Positions 43,228 through 52,190 of a DNA stretch of 64,000 nt are shown here, piece after piece. The notes under the pieces were generated by a model that made no database searches, was not told the origin of the DNA, and saw only the letters and a list, made by a program, of their open reading frames with translations. Within the stretch, counting starts at the first letter, position 1, and each line of letters opens with the position of its first letter. The translations under genes and the position numbers were made by a program. Origin of the DNA: Spirochaetota bacterium (GTDB lineage: Bacteria; Spirochaetota; UBA4802; UBA5368); assembly GCA_035477215.1 (NCBI GenBank), contig DATIKU010000053.1, positions 144,726-208,725 of the forward strand. Direction: 5' to 3'.

Positions 43228-45450
43228 ATGAGCGAAAAGAAAACCATCGATCTTCATATCGGCGGGATGAGCTGCGTGATGTGTTCCCGCACGGTGGAGA
43301 ACGCGCTTTCGAAGGTTGACGGGGTCAGCGGCGTTTCGGTCAACCACGCCACCGGTGTCGCCCGCGTGAGCGCCGCAGACGTCGCACAACTGGGCCTCAT
43401 GGCCGCGGCGATCCGGGAATCCGGGTACGAGTTCCTCGGCACGGACTCCGGGGGGGACCGGCAACGCGGAGAGGAATGGCGCGAGCGGGACCTCTCCGCC
43501 AAGCGGACGCGCTTCATCATCGGGCTTGTTTCGGGTTTTATCCTGATGGGAATGATGTATGTGCCCGCACTGCACGCGCTTCCGATTTCATGGATCATGC
43601 TCGTTGTCGCCACCCCGCTCTTCGTCTACGTGAGCGCCCCCATTTTTTCCGCGGCCGCTCGCGCGCTGCGAAACCGGAACCTGACCATGGACGTCATGTA
43701 CTCCATGGGAATCGGCGCGGCCTATGGCGCAAGCCTCCTCGGCACCTTCAGGGTGCTGCCGCACGACTTCATGTTCTACGAAACGGCGCTTATGCTCGCC
43801 GGCTTCCTCATGCTGGGACGCTATCTCGAGGGGCGCGCGCGCGGCCGGACATCGGACACCATAAAAAAGCTCATGGCCCTCAATCCCGATACCGCCATCG
43901 TGGTCCGCGACGGACTCGAAACCGAGGTGCCGCTCGACACGATCGTCCCGAATGACACACTTCTTGTGCGCCCCGGCGAGCGCGTGCCGGTGGATGGCGA
44001 GGTGCTCTCGGGCGAGAGCTCCGTTGACGAATCCATGCTAACGGGCGAATCCATTCCCGTTTTCCGCAAACAGGGCGACCCGGTTACCGGAGGCACGGTC
44101 AACCTGAACAGCGTACTGCGCATAAAGGCGGCGAGGACCGGCGGCGACACCGTCGTTGCCGGCATCATCCGCCTCGTAAAGGAGGCGCAGGGTTCACACC
44201 CGCCCGTTCAGCGCATCGCCGACGTCGTCGTCGGATGGTTCATCCCCGTCATCCTCACCATCGCGGTGATTTCCTTCGCTGGCTGGTATTTCATCGCGGG
44301 CGAATCGCTCCTCTTCGCCTTCACCACGCTGGTCTCGATCCTGGTTATCGCCTGCCCCTGCGCGCTCGGGCTTGCGACCCCCACGGCCGTCACCGTGGGC
44401 ATCGGCAGAGGGGCCGAACTCGGCATCCTCATACGCGACGGCGAGGCGCTCGAGACCGCCTCGCGCGTCAACACCGTCCTCCTCGACAAAACCGGAACCA
44501 TCACGCGCGGCCGGCCGGCCGTAACCGACCTGGTTCCGTTCGACGTGGATGAGATCGAACTGCTCGAAATTCTCTCGGGCGTCGAAAAGGACTCGCTCCA
44601 TCCCCTCGCCGCCGCAATCGTCGCCGAGGCGCACCGGCGCGGGATCGCGGCTCGCGATGTCGGCTCTTTCGATACGCACGCCGGCAGGGGGGTAAGCGGC
44701 CTTCTCTCGGGCGCACCGGTCCTGGCCGGAAGCGGGGACTTCCTCATCGAAAAGGGCATCGCCATCGGCGCTGAGGCATACGCGGGCATCAAAAAACTTG
44801 AAGGAGCCGGCAGAACCGTTGTCGTCTGCGCCTTCGACGGGCGCGTTATCGGCATCGCCGGAATCTCCGATTCCCCGCGCGAAGACGCGTCGGCCGCCAT
44901 AGACGAGCTTCGCCGCATGGGAATACAGGTCGCCATGATCACCGGAGACAACCGTCGCACCGCCGAAGCGGTGGCCCGCGAGGTGGGTATTGACGATGTT
45001 ATCGCCGGAGTGCTTCCGGAGCGCAAGGCGGAAGAGGTCCGGCGCCTTCAGGAGGACGGACGCTCGGTCGCCTTCGCGGGAGACGGCATCAACGATGCCC
45101 CGGCCCTCGCCGCCGCCGATGTCGGTATCGCGCTCGGAGGCGGCACCGACATTGCCGTGGAAAGCGGACGAATCGTACTCATGAGGGAGCGCCTGCTCGA
45201 CGTGCCCGCCGCTCTCCAGCTAAGCCGCGCCGTGATGACGCGCATCAGGCGGAACATCTTTTGGGCCTTCGCCTATAACATACTCCTGGTGCCTGTCGCG
45301 GCCGGGCTTCTTCATCCCGTTTACGGCATCACGTTCAAGCCGGAACTCGCCGGACTCGCCATGGCCGCAAGCTCCGTCACCGTGGTGGGCTTCTCACTCC
45401 TCCTGAAGCGCTTTACGCCCGGGGCATACAGGTCCGGAAAAAACTCTTGA
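43228..45450 (+). CDS. copA: Copper-translocating P1B-type ATPase
   Basis: This 740-residue pump exports Cu(I). The N-terminal HMA domain has G-G-M-S-C-V-M-C (metal-binding CxxC). Eight membrane helices, the ion-path C-P-C in A-C-P-C-A-L-G, D-K-T-G-T with the phosphorylated Asp, [12 protein letters not shown] and the HP motif (S-L-H-P-L) are present. Membrane helices 7 and 8 hold Y-N and M-A-A-S-S, the Cu(I) CopA signature. The start at 43228 is used because the open frame 5' of it is not conserved. Its TGA lies inside the -35 hexamer of the next operon. Confidence 0.95.
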   Translation: MSEKKTIDLHIGGMSCVMCSRTVENALSKVDGVSGVSVNHATGVARVSAADVAQLGLMAAAIRESGYEFLGTDSGGDRQRGEEWRERDLSAKRTRFIIGLVSGFILMGMMYVPALHALPISWIMLVVATPLFVYVSAPIFSAAARALRNRNLTMDVMYSMGIGAAYGASLLGTFRVLPHDFMFYETALMLAGFLMLGRYLEGRARGRTSDTIKKLMALNPDTAIVVRDGLETEVPLDTIVPNDTLLVRPGERVPVDGEVLSGESSVDESMLTGESIPVFRKQGDPVTGGTVNLNSVLRIKAARTGGDTVVAGIIRLVKEAQGSHPPVQRIADVVVGWFIPVILTIAVISFAGWYFIAGESLLFAFTTLVSILVIACPCALGLATPTAVTVGIGRGAELGILIRDGEALETASRVNTVLLDKTGTITRGRPAVTDLVPFDVDEIELLEILSGVEKDSLHPLAAAIVAEAHRRGIAARDVGSFDTHAGRGVSGLLSGAPVLAGSGDFLIEKGIAIGAEAYAGIKKLEGAGRTVVVCAFDGRVIGIAGISDSPREDASAAIDELRRMGIQVAMITGDNRRTAEAVAREVGIDDVIAGVLPERKAEEVRRLQEDGRSVAFAGDGINDAPALAAADVGIALGGGTDIAVESGRIVLMRERLLDVPAALQLSRAVMTRIRRNIFWAFAYNILLVPVAAGLLHPVYGITFKPELAGLAMAASSVTVVGFSLLLKRFTPGAYRSGKNS

Positions 45451-45478
45451 CACAATACATGAACGGTATTCATTAAAT
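45447..45478 (+). promoter_or_regulatory. Promoter with TetR-like palindrome
   Basis: TTGACA (45447-45452) overlaps the copA stop codon. A palindrome ATGAACGGTATTCAT (45459-45473) lies between it and a weak -10 (TTAAAT, 45473-45478). The 5-5-5 inverted repeat is the shape bound by TetR-family dimers, and a TetR gene is third in the operon that follows. Confidence 0.55.
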
Positions 45479-45582
45479 AAATAGTGCCCATTTAGTAAAA
45501 TGCCTCATCCGTAGTATTCCCGTTCACACACCGCGGCATGAACGGCACGGCGTGGGGCGTTTACCCTGTGGAGGTTGTCATT

Positions 45583-46821
45583 ATGAAGCTCTATGAATTT
45601 ATTAAATCGTACGAGATGTTCGAGGAGGCGAAAAAATACGTTCCCAACGGCATCTATGGCCCCAGAAGCCCGATGTTCCTCACCTTCGGTTCATATCCGG
45701 CGTTCGTTAAACACGGCGAGGGATGTCGCATCTGGGACGTCGACGGCAATGAATATATCGACTACATGTGCTCGTTCGGAACGAACCTTCTCGGGCTCAA
45801 GCACCCTAAAATCGACGCGGCCGCCCGCAAACAGCAGGAGAACGCCGATTGCTTCACGCTGCCCTCGGACCTCTGGCTTCCACTGGCGAAGAAGATGGTG
45901 GATACCATTGAGGGGGCCGACTGGTGCGTTTTCGGCAAGAACGGTTCGGATGTAACCTCGTACGCGATCACCGTCGCGCGCGTACACACCGGGAAAACGG
46001 TCATCCTCATCGCGAAGGGCTCCTACCACGGCTCGCACTTCTGGTGTCAGCCACATGGGGAAGGCGTCCCGGCCGAGTGGAAGACCCACCTGGCCTATTT
46101 CGAATACAACGACGTCGCCGATTTCAAGCGCGTCGTCAACGAGAACAAGGGGAAGGTCGCGGCCGTCATCCTCACACCGCACCGCCACGACGCCCTTCGC
46201 GACCAGGACCTCCCCGCGAAAGAATTCGTCGACGCCGTCAATGCGACCGCGAAGAGCGAGGGCTTCGACATCATCATCGACGACATCCGCTGCGGATTCC
46301 GCCTCAACCTGGCGGGAAGCGCGAAGCATTACGGATTCAACGCCGATCTGCAAACTTTCGGCAAGGCAATGGCCAACGGCTATCCGATAGCGGTGGCGTC
46401 CGGGCGTTTCGAGCTCAAGCCCTCCGCCGAGAAGGTCTTCTTTTCCGGCACACATTTCTTCTCGGGGGTCCCGTTTGCCGCGGCCATCGCCACTATAGAC
46501 GAGATCAAGTCGAGCGGCGCCATTGAGAGGATCGACACCATGGGCAAAAAGCTCATGAAGGGCCTGGAAGAGGCGGCCGCGGCCGCAGGCGTCAAAGTAG
46601 CCCTTTCGGGTCCTCCTGCCATGCCCTATATGACCTTTGAAAACGACGCGACCTTCGAGACCAACCGATACTTTTGCGGGGAGGCGGCCAGAAGGGGGAT
46701 ATTCTTCCATCCGCATCACAACTGGTTCGTCTGCGCGGCCATAACCGATACGGACATCAAAAAGACCATCGACGTGGCCGCCGAATGCCTCGCGCTGGTG
46801 AAAAAAAAGATAGGGGGCTGA
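45583..46821 (+). CDS. Class III aminotransferase, glutamate-1-semialdehyde aminomutase-like
   Basis: The 412-residue PLP enzyme is of fold type I, class III. The cofactor aspartate is in I-I-I-D-D-I-R-C-G-F and the PLP lysine in L-Q-T-F-G-K-A-M-A-N-G-Y. The N-terminal region has D-V-D-G-N-E-Y-I-D-Y-M-C-S-F-G. It resembles HemL-like enzymes but without other tetrapyrrole genes nearby. The ATG at 45583 follows GGAGG by 8 bases. A VOC protein gene follows after 2 bases and a TetR gene after that; the trio is probably one regulated operon, so a specialised amino or keto acid substrate is likelier than haem synthesis. Confidence 0.85.
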   Translation: MKLYEFIKSYEMFEEAKKYVPNGIYGPRSPMFLTFGSYPAFVKHGEGCRIWDVDGNEYIDYMCSFGTNLLGLKHPKIDAAARKQQENADCFTLPSDLWLPLAKKMVDTIEGADWCVFGKNGSDVTSYAITVARVHTGKTVILIAKGSYHGSHFWCQPHGEGVPAEWKTHLAYFEYNDVADFKRVVNENKGKVAAVILTPHRHDALRDQDLPAKEFVDAVNATAKSEGFDIIIDDIRCGFRLNLAGSAKHYGFNADLQTFGKAMANGYPIAVASGRFELKPSAEKVFFSGTHFFSGVPFAAAIATIDEIKSSGAIERIDTMGKKLMKGLEEAAAAAGVKVALSGPPAMPYMTFENDATFETNRYFCGEAARRGIFFHPHHNWFVCAAITDTDIKKTIDVAAECLALVKKKIGG

Positions 46822-46823
46822 CG

Positions 46824-47201
46824 ATGAACTGGAACCACCTCGGAATAAAGACGGCCGATCTCTCAAAATCGCTCGGGTTTTACTGCGATATGCTCGGCCT
46901 TCGGATCGTAGATGAAGTTGACATCCTCGGCAAGAAATTCTACTTTGTCGGCAACGACGACTTCAGCATTGAGATCGAGCCGGGCAATCCCGGCGATGTC
47001 CAGGCCAATGCGAGCGTCCAGACCGGATTGTACCACTTCAGCCTCACGGTGGACGACATCAAGGGGCTTGTGGCCATGCTGAGGGAACGGGGCGTAACCG
47101 TCGCCTTCGATCCGCTCCAGCCAAGGCCCGATCGCTGGACATCGTTCATCCAGGGGCCGGACGGTGAGTTCATACAGCTGATAGAATATGTGAATAAATA
47201 A
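46824..47201 (+). CDS. VOC-family (glyoxalase/dioxygenase-like) protein
   Basis: The 125-residue protein is a single vicinal-oxygen-chelate module. The N-terminal strand N-H-L-G-I-K-T (metal His) and the second repeat H-F-S-L-T-V-D-D-I with G-P-D-G-E-F-I-Q-L-I-E (Glu ligand) form a classical glyoxalase fold. Members include lactoylglutathione lyase, methylmalonyl-CoA epimerase and resistance proteins; the subfamily is not clear. It lies 2 bases after the aminotransferase gene and upstream of TetR, so it shares their operon. Confidence 0.85.
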   Translation: MNWNHLGIKTADLSKSLGFYCDMLGLRIVDEVDILGKKFYFVGNDDFSIEIEPGNPGDVQANASVQTGLYHFSLTVDDIKGLVAMLRERGVTVAFDPLQPRPDRWTSFIQGPDGEFIQLIEYVNK

Positions 47202-47212
47202 AGAACACGGCC

Positions 47213-47236
47213 AACGGCCGAGGGCCGAGGGCCGTT
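47213..47236 (+). promoter_or_regulatory. Inverted repeat before TetR gene
   Basis: AACGGCC (47213-47219) and GGCCGTT (47230-47236) flank a 10-base spacer containing further GGCC units. It fits the short gap between the VOC and TetR genes; it may be an operator or an RNA hairpin. No hexamer pair accompanies it. Confidence 0.4.
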
Positions 47237-47250
47237 AAGGTTTTTCCATC

Positions 47251-47928
47251 ATGGGAATTAAAGAAAGAAAAATCCGCGAAAAAGAGGAGCGGCGGATCGC
47301 GATCCTCGACGCCGCGCGCACACTGCTTTTCCGGGAAGGAATCGCGTCCACCTCGGTGCACCAGATAGCGAAACTCACCGAGCTCTCGGTCGGCACGATC
47401 TACCTGTATTTTTCCAGCAAAGAGGAGATATTCGCCACACTGCAGGAGGAGGGGCTGGACATTCTGTACGCGAAGGTGGAAGAGGCCGGGAAAAACGGCG
47501 ACCGCGCGGCCGAAAGACTCGCCAGGATGGCGCAGGCATATCTCGACTTCTCGCGCGAACACAAAAAGTATTTCGACATCTTCAATTATTTCATCTCGTC
47601 GCCCGACGTTATCTTTCCCCCGAATTTGAAAAACAGGATCGACAGGCACGGCAACATGATTCTCGTGATGGTGGAAGATGCGATAAAACAGGGCATCGCC
47701 GACGGCGATTTCGCGGAGGTGAATGTCAAGAACTCGGCGCTCTATTTCTGGGGCTCACTTCACGGACTGATACAGCTCAGGAAGCTCAAGAACACCATGT
47801 ACCGCCACGAAAACTTCGAGGAACTGTATCGCTATGCGGCCGACCACTTCATACGGGGGCTTGCGCCCTTTCCCGTGGCGCCGAAGGGCACGACGTCGAA
47901 AAAAACCGTCGCAGTTCGTCCGCACTGA
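47251..47928 (+). CDS. TetR/AcrR family transcriptional regulator
   Basis: The 225-residue protein has the TetR N-terminal HTH (about 15-60): I-L-D-A-A-R-T-L-L-F-R-E-G, S-V-H-Q-I-A-K-L-T-E-L-S-V-G-T-I-Y-L-Y-F-S-S-K-E-E-I-F. An all-helical ligand domain follows (T-A-x-F binding region not defined). It follows the aminotransferase-VOC genes and probably represses that operon through the palindrome at 45459-45473. The ligand is unknown. The C-terminal ten residues extend beyond the usual fold. Confidence 0.9.
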   Translation: MGIKERKIREKEERRIAILDAARTLLFREGIASTSVHQIAKLTELSVGTIYLYFSSKEEIFATLQEEGLDILYAKVEEAGKNGDRAAERLARMAQAYLDFSREHKKYFDIFNYFISSPDVIFPPNLKNRIDRHGNMILVMVEDAIKQGIADGDFAEVNVKNSALYFWGSLHGLIQLRKLKNTMYRHENFEELYRYAADHFIRGLAPFPVAPKGTTSKKTVAVRPH

Positions 47929-47932
47929 GGGA

Positions 47933-48295
47933 TCACTTCCCAAGGATCATCCGCAGGGAGATCAGAAACAGTATGACTCCGAATGCCTTTCTGAGAATAC
48001 CGGCATCGATATTCACGACTGTCTTCGCCCCGACAACACCGCCCAGGATGAACCCACCCGCGATAAACGCCGCGACCGGTATGTTGACATGGCCGTTCTT
48101 GTAATACACGTACGCCGCCAGCAGGCCGATCGGCGGCACCATGGCGGCGAGCGATGTCCCCTGGGCCATGTGCTGGTCGAAATGAAGAATGAAGGCCAGC
48201 GCCGGGATTATGATAAGTCCTCCCCCGATACCCATAAGGCCGCCGGCAATCCCCGCCAGAATACCTATACAAACGGCCAACACGTATGTCATCAC
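47933..48295 (-). CDS. Half-size TauE/SafE (TSUP) family transporter
   Basis: The 120-residue protein has four membrane helices and the TSUP signature G-G-L-M-G-I-G-G-G-L-I-I-I-P-A-L near the N-terminus (about 18-33). Full TSUP anion transporters have about 250 residues and 8 helices; half-length members must dimerise. Substrate (sulfite, organosulfonate) is not predictable. The start used is GTG at 48295, 7 bases after GGAGGAG within the ruvB 3' end. It follows ruvB on the same strand. Confidence 0.82.
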   Translation of the reverse strand: MMTYVLAVCIGILAGIAGGLMGIGGGLIIIPALAFILHFDQHMAQGTSLAAMVPPIGLLAAYVYYKNGHVNIPVAAFIAGGFILGGVVGAKTVVNIDAGILRKAFGVILFLISLRMILGK

Positions 48296-48299
48296 ACTG

Positions 48300-49349
48300 T
48301 CACTCCTCCTCTTCCTGGAACAGTCCGCCCTGGGCCGCGTCGCCGCATGCGCCTGTGTATTTTTTCCCCAGGTGTTCGTACGCGCCCCGAGTGGCGACCC
48401 TGCCCCTGGGCGTACGGTTCAGGAGGCCGCTCTGCACCAGGAAGGGCTCGTAAAAGTCCTCCAGCGTATCGATTTCCTCTCCAACGGAAATCGCGATTGT
48501 TTTGACTCCCACCGGGCCGCCGTCGTACTTGTCAATGATGACCGAGAGGATTTTCCGATCCATGTCGTCAAGACCCAGCACGTCGATGTCGAGCCTGTCG
48601 AGCGCGAACCTGGTTATCCCGAGGTCGATCGTGTCCCGCGTCTCGACGACGGCAAAGTCCGCCACGCGCTTTAGAAGGCGGTTTACGATGCGCGGCGTGC
48701 GTCGCGAGCGCTTCGCCAGTTCCGCGGCGGCGTCATCCCGGATGGGACAGCCGAGGATGCGGGCCGAACGGTCGGCGATCTTTTCAAGATCTTCGATTTC
48801 GTAGTAATTGAGCCGCAGCGGGATACCGAAGCGGTCGCGCAGCGCCGAGGTGAGAAGACCCGTTCGGGTCGTCGCGCCCACCAGCGTGAACGGCGCCAGG
48901 TTGATCTTGATGGTCTTCGCGCCCACGCCCTGCCCGATAATGATATCGAGCGAGCGGTCCTCCATCGCGGGATAGAGTATCTCCTCTATTGCGGGCGAAA
49001 GTCGGTGTATCTCGTCGAGGAAGAGGACGTCGTTCTCCTCGAGTCCCGTGAGGATGGACGCGAGGTCGCCCGCCTTGTCGATGACCGGAGCGGAGGTAGC
49101 GCGCAGGCTGACTCCCAGTTCCTTCGCTATTATAAATGCGAGCGTGGTCTTCCCCAGTCCCGGCGGCCCCGCGAGGAGCACATGGTCGAGCGGGGTTTTA
49201 CGCATACGGGCCGACTGTATGAAAACGCGGAGGTTGTCGACGATTTTCCGCTGGCCCACGAACTCACCGAGGCTTGACGGGCGCAGGGACCGCTCTTCCT
49301 TGTCCTCGGAGAGCCTGTCCGCATTCACGAGACGTGAAAGGTTTTCCAT
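48300..49349 (-). CDS. ruvB: Holliday junction DNA helicase RuvB
   Basis: RuvB is the motor of branch migration. The 349-residue AAA+ protein has [11 protein letters not shown], Walker [10 protein letters not shown], Walker B L-F-L-D-E-I-H-R, the A-T-T-R sensor, R-D-R-F-G (arginine finger region) and a winged-helix C-terminus. It lies 7 bases downstream of ptsN. RuvA and RuvC are not in the window. Confidence 0.97.
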   Translation of the reverse strand: MENLSRLVNADRLSEDKEERSLRPSSLGEFVGQRKIVDNLRVFIQSARMRKTPLDHVLLAGPPGLGKTTLAFIIAKELGVSLRATSAPVIDKAGDLASILTGLEENDVLFLDEIHRLSPAIEEILYPAMEDRSLDIIIGQGVGAKTIKINLAPFTLVGATTRTGLLTSALRDRFGIPLRLNYYEIEDLEKIADRSARILGCPIRDDAAAELAKRSRRTPRIVNRLLKRVADFAVVETRDTIDLGITRFALDRLDIDVLGLDDMDRKILSVIIDKYDGGPVGVKTIAISVGEEIDTLEDFYEPFLVQSGLLNRTPRGRVATRGAYEHLGKKYTGACGDAAQGGLFQEEEE

Positions 49350-49356
49350 ATTGGCG

Positions 49357-49827
49357 CTATTTCTTGGCGGTTTCGTACTTCTTGATCGTCCTCAGCACGG
49401 TGTCGGCGGTCTTCTGGGCGAGGAGCTCATCGCGTATTACGTCGTTGTTCATGATGCGGGCTATATTGGCGAGCGTCTTGATGTGCTGGGTCAGCTTGTT
49501 CTTGGGGACGAGCAACAGTATCGCGATCTTCACCGGCTGGTTGTCGATGGCGTCGAAATCGATGCCGTGCTCGCAGAGCGCGAGGACGATGATGATGTCC
49601 TCCACCCGCGCCGAGGTGCAGTGCGGTATCGCCACTCCCTTGCCGATCCCGGTACTCATGGACTTTTCGCGCTCTACCAGGGCCTTTTTTACGATCTCGC
49701 TGTCTTCTTCCCTGACGTCCTTGTTCCTGACCGCGAAGTCGAGCATCTCCTGGATCAGATCCCAGCGCGTCTTCGACCGCGAGCCGATGATGATGTTGCT
49801 CTTCTTGAGATATTCAGATAGGATCAT
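49357..49827 (-). CDS. ptsN: PTS EIIA-2 domain protein, PtsN-like
   Basis: The 156-residue protein is a single EIIA domain of the fructose/nitrogen type. The phosphorylated His is in [11 protein letters not shown] (about 66-76). Stand-alone proteins of this type (PtsN) are regulators in the nitrogen-related phosphotransfer system rather than sugar transporters. No EIIB/EIIC is adjacent. It precedes ruvB in an apparent operon. Confidence 0.88.
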   Translation of the reverse strand: MILSEYLKKSNIIIGSRSKTRWDLIQEMLDFAVRNKDVREEDSEIVKKALVEREKSMSTGIGKGVAIPHCTSARVEDIIIVLALCEHGIDFDAIDNQPVKIAILLLVPKNKLTQHIKTLANIARIMNNDVIRDELLAQKTADTVLRTIKKYETAKK

Positions 49828-49940
49828 GGGTTGCTGTTGTAGCCCGTACGAGTTTCGTGTGCCGATCGTCGCGGCTTTCCGTTTTTTCCGGAAGCGTCAC
49901 CTGTAACGCTCACCGGACGGTGTCGGAATTTTCAGGGTAA

Positions 49941-49969
49941 AGTAAATGGGAGCCGCGATTTTTAGTCAA
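49941..49969 (-). promoter_or_regulatory. Promoter of ptsN-ruvB
   Basis: On the minus strand TTGACT (49964-49969) is followed after 17 bases by TTTACT (49941-49946). The leader to the ptsN start would be roughly 105 bases. Confidence 0.45.
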
Positions 49970-50008
49970 GATATATATTTTCGTCATAATGACGGCCCGG
50001 CAAGATTC

Positions 50009-50530
50009 TTACTTCTTTAGCTGCTGAACGTACAATCCCCGCACGCCGTGAAAAAACTCGAGATACTCCCGCGACCGGTAATCGGGATATGTCCAGTCCC
50101 ACGGCTCGTAGTGCCGGGCCACGAACCTGTATTCATTTTCAAGATAGACCCCTTCGCGAAGATAGGCCCGGTGGAAATACTCCTTGCACGAGGCGAGAAA
50201 GACGTTCGACAGGGTGAGATATCCCGGATCGATGTTGATGATTCGCTTATCCCGCCCCGAAAGTTTTTTTTCCATCCGGTTGCTGAAAAGTTTGATCTCC
50301 ACGATGTCCTCGCGTCGGATGAGCTTTCTAAACGAAAGAAACACCCTGAAAAGATCCCGCCCCATGCCGCCGTAGTATTCGGTGTGCGTAAAGGGAATCT
50401 TCGCCGTCTTGAAATCTATTTCGCCGTATTTTTTCACCAGCGCCGCCTCGGCCGACTGCGCGAGCTCGCCCGAGGAGGTGATGATACCGGCGAACAGTTT
50501 CGCCCTGTGCGGTATTACCGGCTCGGCCAT
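50009..50530 (-). CDS. DUF4416 family protein
   Basis: The 173-residue protein has the features I associate with DUF4416: P-H-R-A-K-L-F-A-G-I-I-T-S near the start, H-T-E-Y-Y-G-G-M-G-R-D-L, and N-I-D-P-G-Y-L-T-L-S-N-V-F-L-A-S-C-K. The function is unknown; its strictly kept Tyr/Gly/Asp residues suggest an enzyme. Its start lies 16 bases inside the 3' end of the pseudouridine synthase gene, so they are coupled. Confidence 0.82.
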   Translation of the reverse strand: MAEPVIPHRAKLFAGIITSSGELAQSAEAALVKKYGEIDFKTAKIPFTHTEYYGGMGRDLFRVFLSFRKLIRREDIVEIKLFSNRMEKKLSGRDKRIINIDPGYLTLSNVFLASCKEYFHRAYLREGVYLENEYRFVARHYEPWDWTYPDYRSREYLEFFHGVRGLYVQQLKK

Positions 50531-51468
50531 GGTTGCACGCCCTTCGATAAAAGAAATTCCCTGAAATCCCGCGGCACCGGCGCTTTAATCATGAGATCCT
50601 TTTGTAGCATGGGATGATAGAACCGGAGCGAACGGGAATGAAGCGCCGAGCGCGGCATCTCGAGCAGGGCCAGGAGCTCATCGGTCAGCCCCTCCTCCAC
50701 AAAACGGCCGAAGAGCCGGTCGTCCCGGCCGTACAGCTTGTCCCCGACGATCGGATGACCCGCGTACAGCAGATGCACGCGAATCTGGTGAAGCCTGCCC
50801 GTCTCGGGAAACGCCCGCACCAGCGTGTAATTCCCGAAGGAGAAGAGTGTCCTGAAACGAGTGCTCGCCCTCTCGGCTGCGCCCGGGGAGGCGATGCGCT
50901 TTTTTTTAATCGCCGCCGCGGGGTCGTCGCCTATCGGAACATCAATTTCGAATTCCAACTCGGCCGGTCTTCCGTGAACAATCGCGATATAGCTCTTCGT
51001 CACGTTCCCGAACGCCCGCTGTATCTTCGAGGCGACCTCGCGACGCTTCGCGAGCAGAATCACCCCCGACGTCTCGCGGTCGAGCCGGTGGGCCGGCAAA
51101 TACGTTCCGCCGTGCCGCTCCTCAAGTATGCGCACCAGGGTGTTGTTAAAATACCTTCCCGCCGGGTGCACGGGAAGGTTCCCCGGCTTGTCGACGCATA
51201 CCAGGTGCTCGTCCTCGTAAAGCACCGTTATGCGGTCGTCCACTTCGGGCTCGGCGTATCCTCTGCCATCGAAGCGTACGATATCGCCGCCGCGTACGCG
51301 GGTATTCGGGAATTCGACCCTGGCGGCGTTCAGGAATACGCTTCCCCGCTCTATCTCCCTGCGCCATGCCGACCGGCTGAGGTAGGTGAATCGCCTGGCG
51401 AGGTAGACATCGATCCTCTCCCGTTCATGTTCTCGAGGTACCGCCGTTTCGTTGATTCGCTCTTCCAT
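50515..51468 (-). CDS. RluA-family pseudouridine synthase
   Basis: The 317-residue enzyme has an N-terminal S4 domain (about 15-70: V-Y-L-A-R-R-F-T-Y-L-S-R-S-A-W-R-R-E-I) and the catalytic RluA domain with H-R-L-D-R-E-T-S-G-V-I-L-L-A-K (catalytic Asp) and R-L-H-Q-I-R-V-H-L. It probably modifies 23S rRNA (RluC/RluD type); the exact target is not predictable. The DUF4416 gene overlaps its end. Confidence 0.92.
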   Translation of the reverse strand: MEERINETAVPREHERERIDVYLARRFTYLSRSAWRREIERGSVFLNAARVEFPNTRVRGGDIVRFDGRGYAEPEVDDRITVLYEDEHLVCVDKPGNLPVHPAGRYFNNTLVRILEERHGGTYLPAHRLDRETSGVILLAKRREVASKIQRAFGNVTKSYIAIVHGRPAELEFEIDVPIGDDPAAAIKKKRIASPGAAERASTRFRTLFSFGNYTLVRAFPETGRLHQIRVHLLYAGHPIVGDKLYGRDDRLFGRFVEEGLTDELLALLEMPRSALHSRSLRFYHPMLQKDLMIKAPVPRDFREFLLSKGVQPWPSR

Positions 51469-51604
51469 TGGCGTTGATCGTCACCGTCACCGCGCAGTAT
51501 CGCCGCCATGGCCGCTTCCGCGCAATATATTTTTTGGATTAAACCTTGCCCCCGGCACCGGCCCGTGCTAACATGCTGGGATACAATCGCCAAGGGGGAA
51601 ACCA

Positions 51605-52156
51605 ATGTACGCCATCATAGCGGCGGGCGCTCTCGCCGTCCTCGTTCTCTGGATCATCATTACCTACAACCGCTTCGTCGCACTTCGCAACATGCTCCGT
51701 GAGGCATGGAGCGGTATCGACGTTCAGCTCAAACGTCGCTATGACCTCATCCCCAACCTGGTCGAGACGGTGAAAGGCTATGCCTCCCACGAGAAAAAGC
51801 TCATGGAAGAAGTCGCCGCCCTTCGAAGCCGATGCATGGGCGCGGAGGGACCGGACGCAAAGGTCGACGCGGAAAACGCACTTTCGCTCGGGCTCCGGAA
51901 GCTCCTCGCCGTCGCCGAGGCCTATCCGCAGCTTCGCGCAAGTGAAAATTTCAGCGGCCTTCAAAACTCTCTCTCGGAAATAGAGGACCATTTGCAGCTG
52001 GCACGCCGCTATTACAACGGCGCCGCCCGCGACTTCAACATCCTGCTCGAGTCTTTCCCCAGTTCGCTCGTCGGGAAAAAGTTCGCCTTCCAGCCGGCGG
52101 CTTTCTTCGAAATCGAATCGGCGGTCGAGCGGCAGGCGCCACAGGTCAAGTTCTGA
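51605..52156 (+). CDS. LemA family protein
   Basis: The 183-residue protein has one N-terminal membrane helix (about 2-20) and a long helical body with R-N-M-L-R-E-A-W-S-G-I-D-V-Q-L-K-R-R-Y-D-L-I-P-N-L-V-E and the C-terminal A-A-R-D-F-N. LemA proteins form helical bundles on the membrane and are often paired with DUF2207 or TPM-domain proteins; here a DUF2207 gene follows by 34 bases. Role unknown. Confidence 0.93.
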   Translation: MYAIIAAGALAVLVLWIIITYNRFVALRNMLREAWSGIDVQLKRRYDLIPNLVETVKGYASHEKKLMEEVAALRSRCMGAEGPDAKVDAENALSLGLRKLLAVAEAYPQLRASENFSGLQNSLSEIEDHLQLARRYYNGAARDFNILLESFPSSLVGKKFAFQPAAFFEIESAVERQAPQVKF

Positions 52157-52190
52157 AGCGGGGACACCGGTTATTAGAGGAAAAGTATTA

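Noticed and set aside
45691..46866. 391-codon open frame on the minus strand
   Set aside because: Mirror frame of the class III aminotransferase with PLP motifs on the plus strand.
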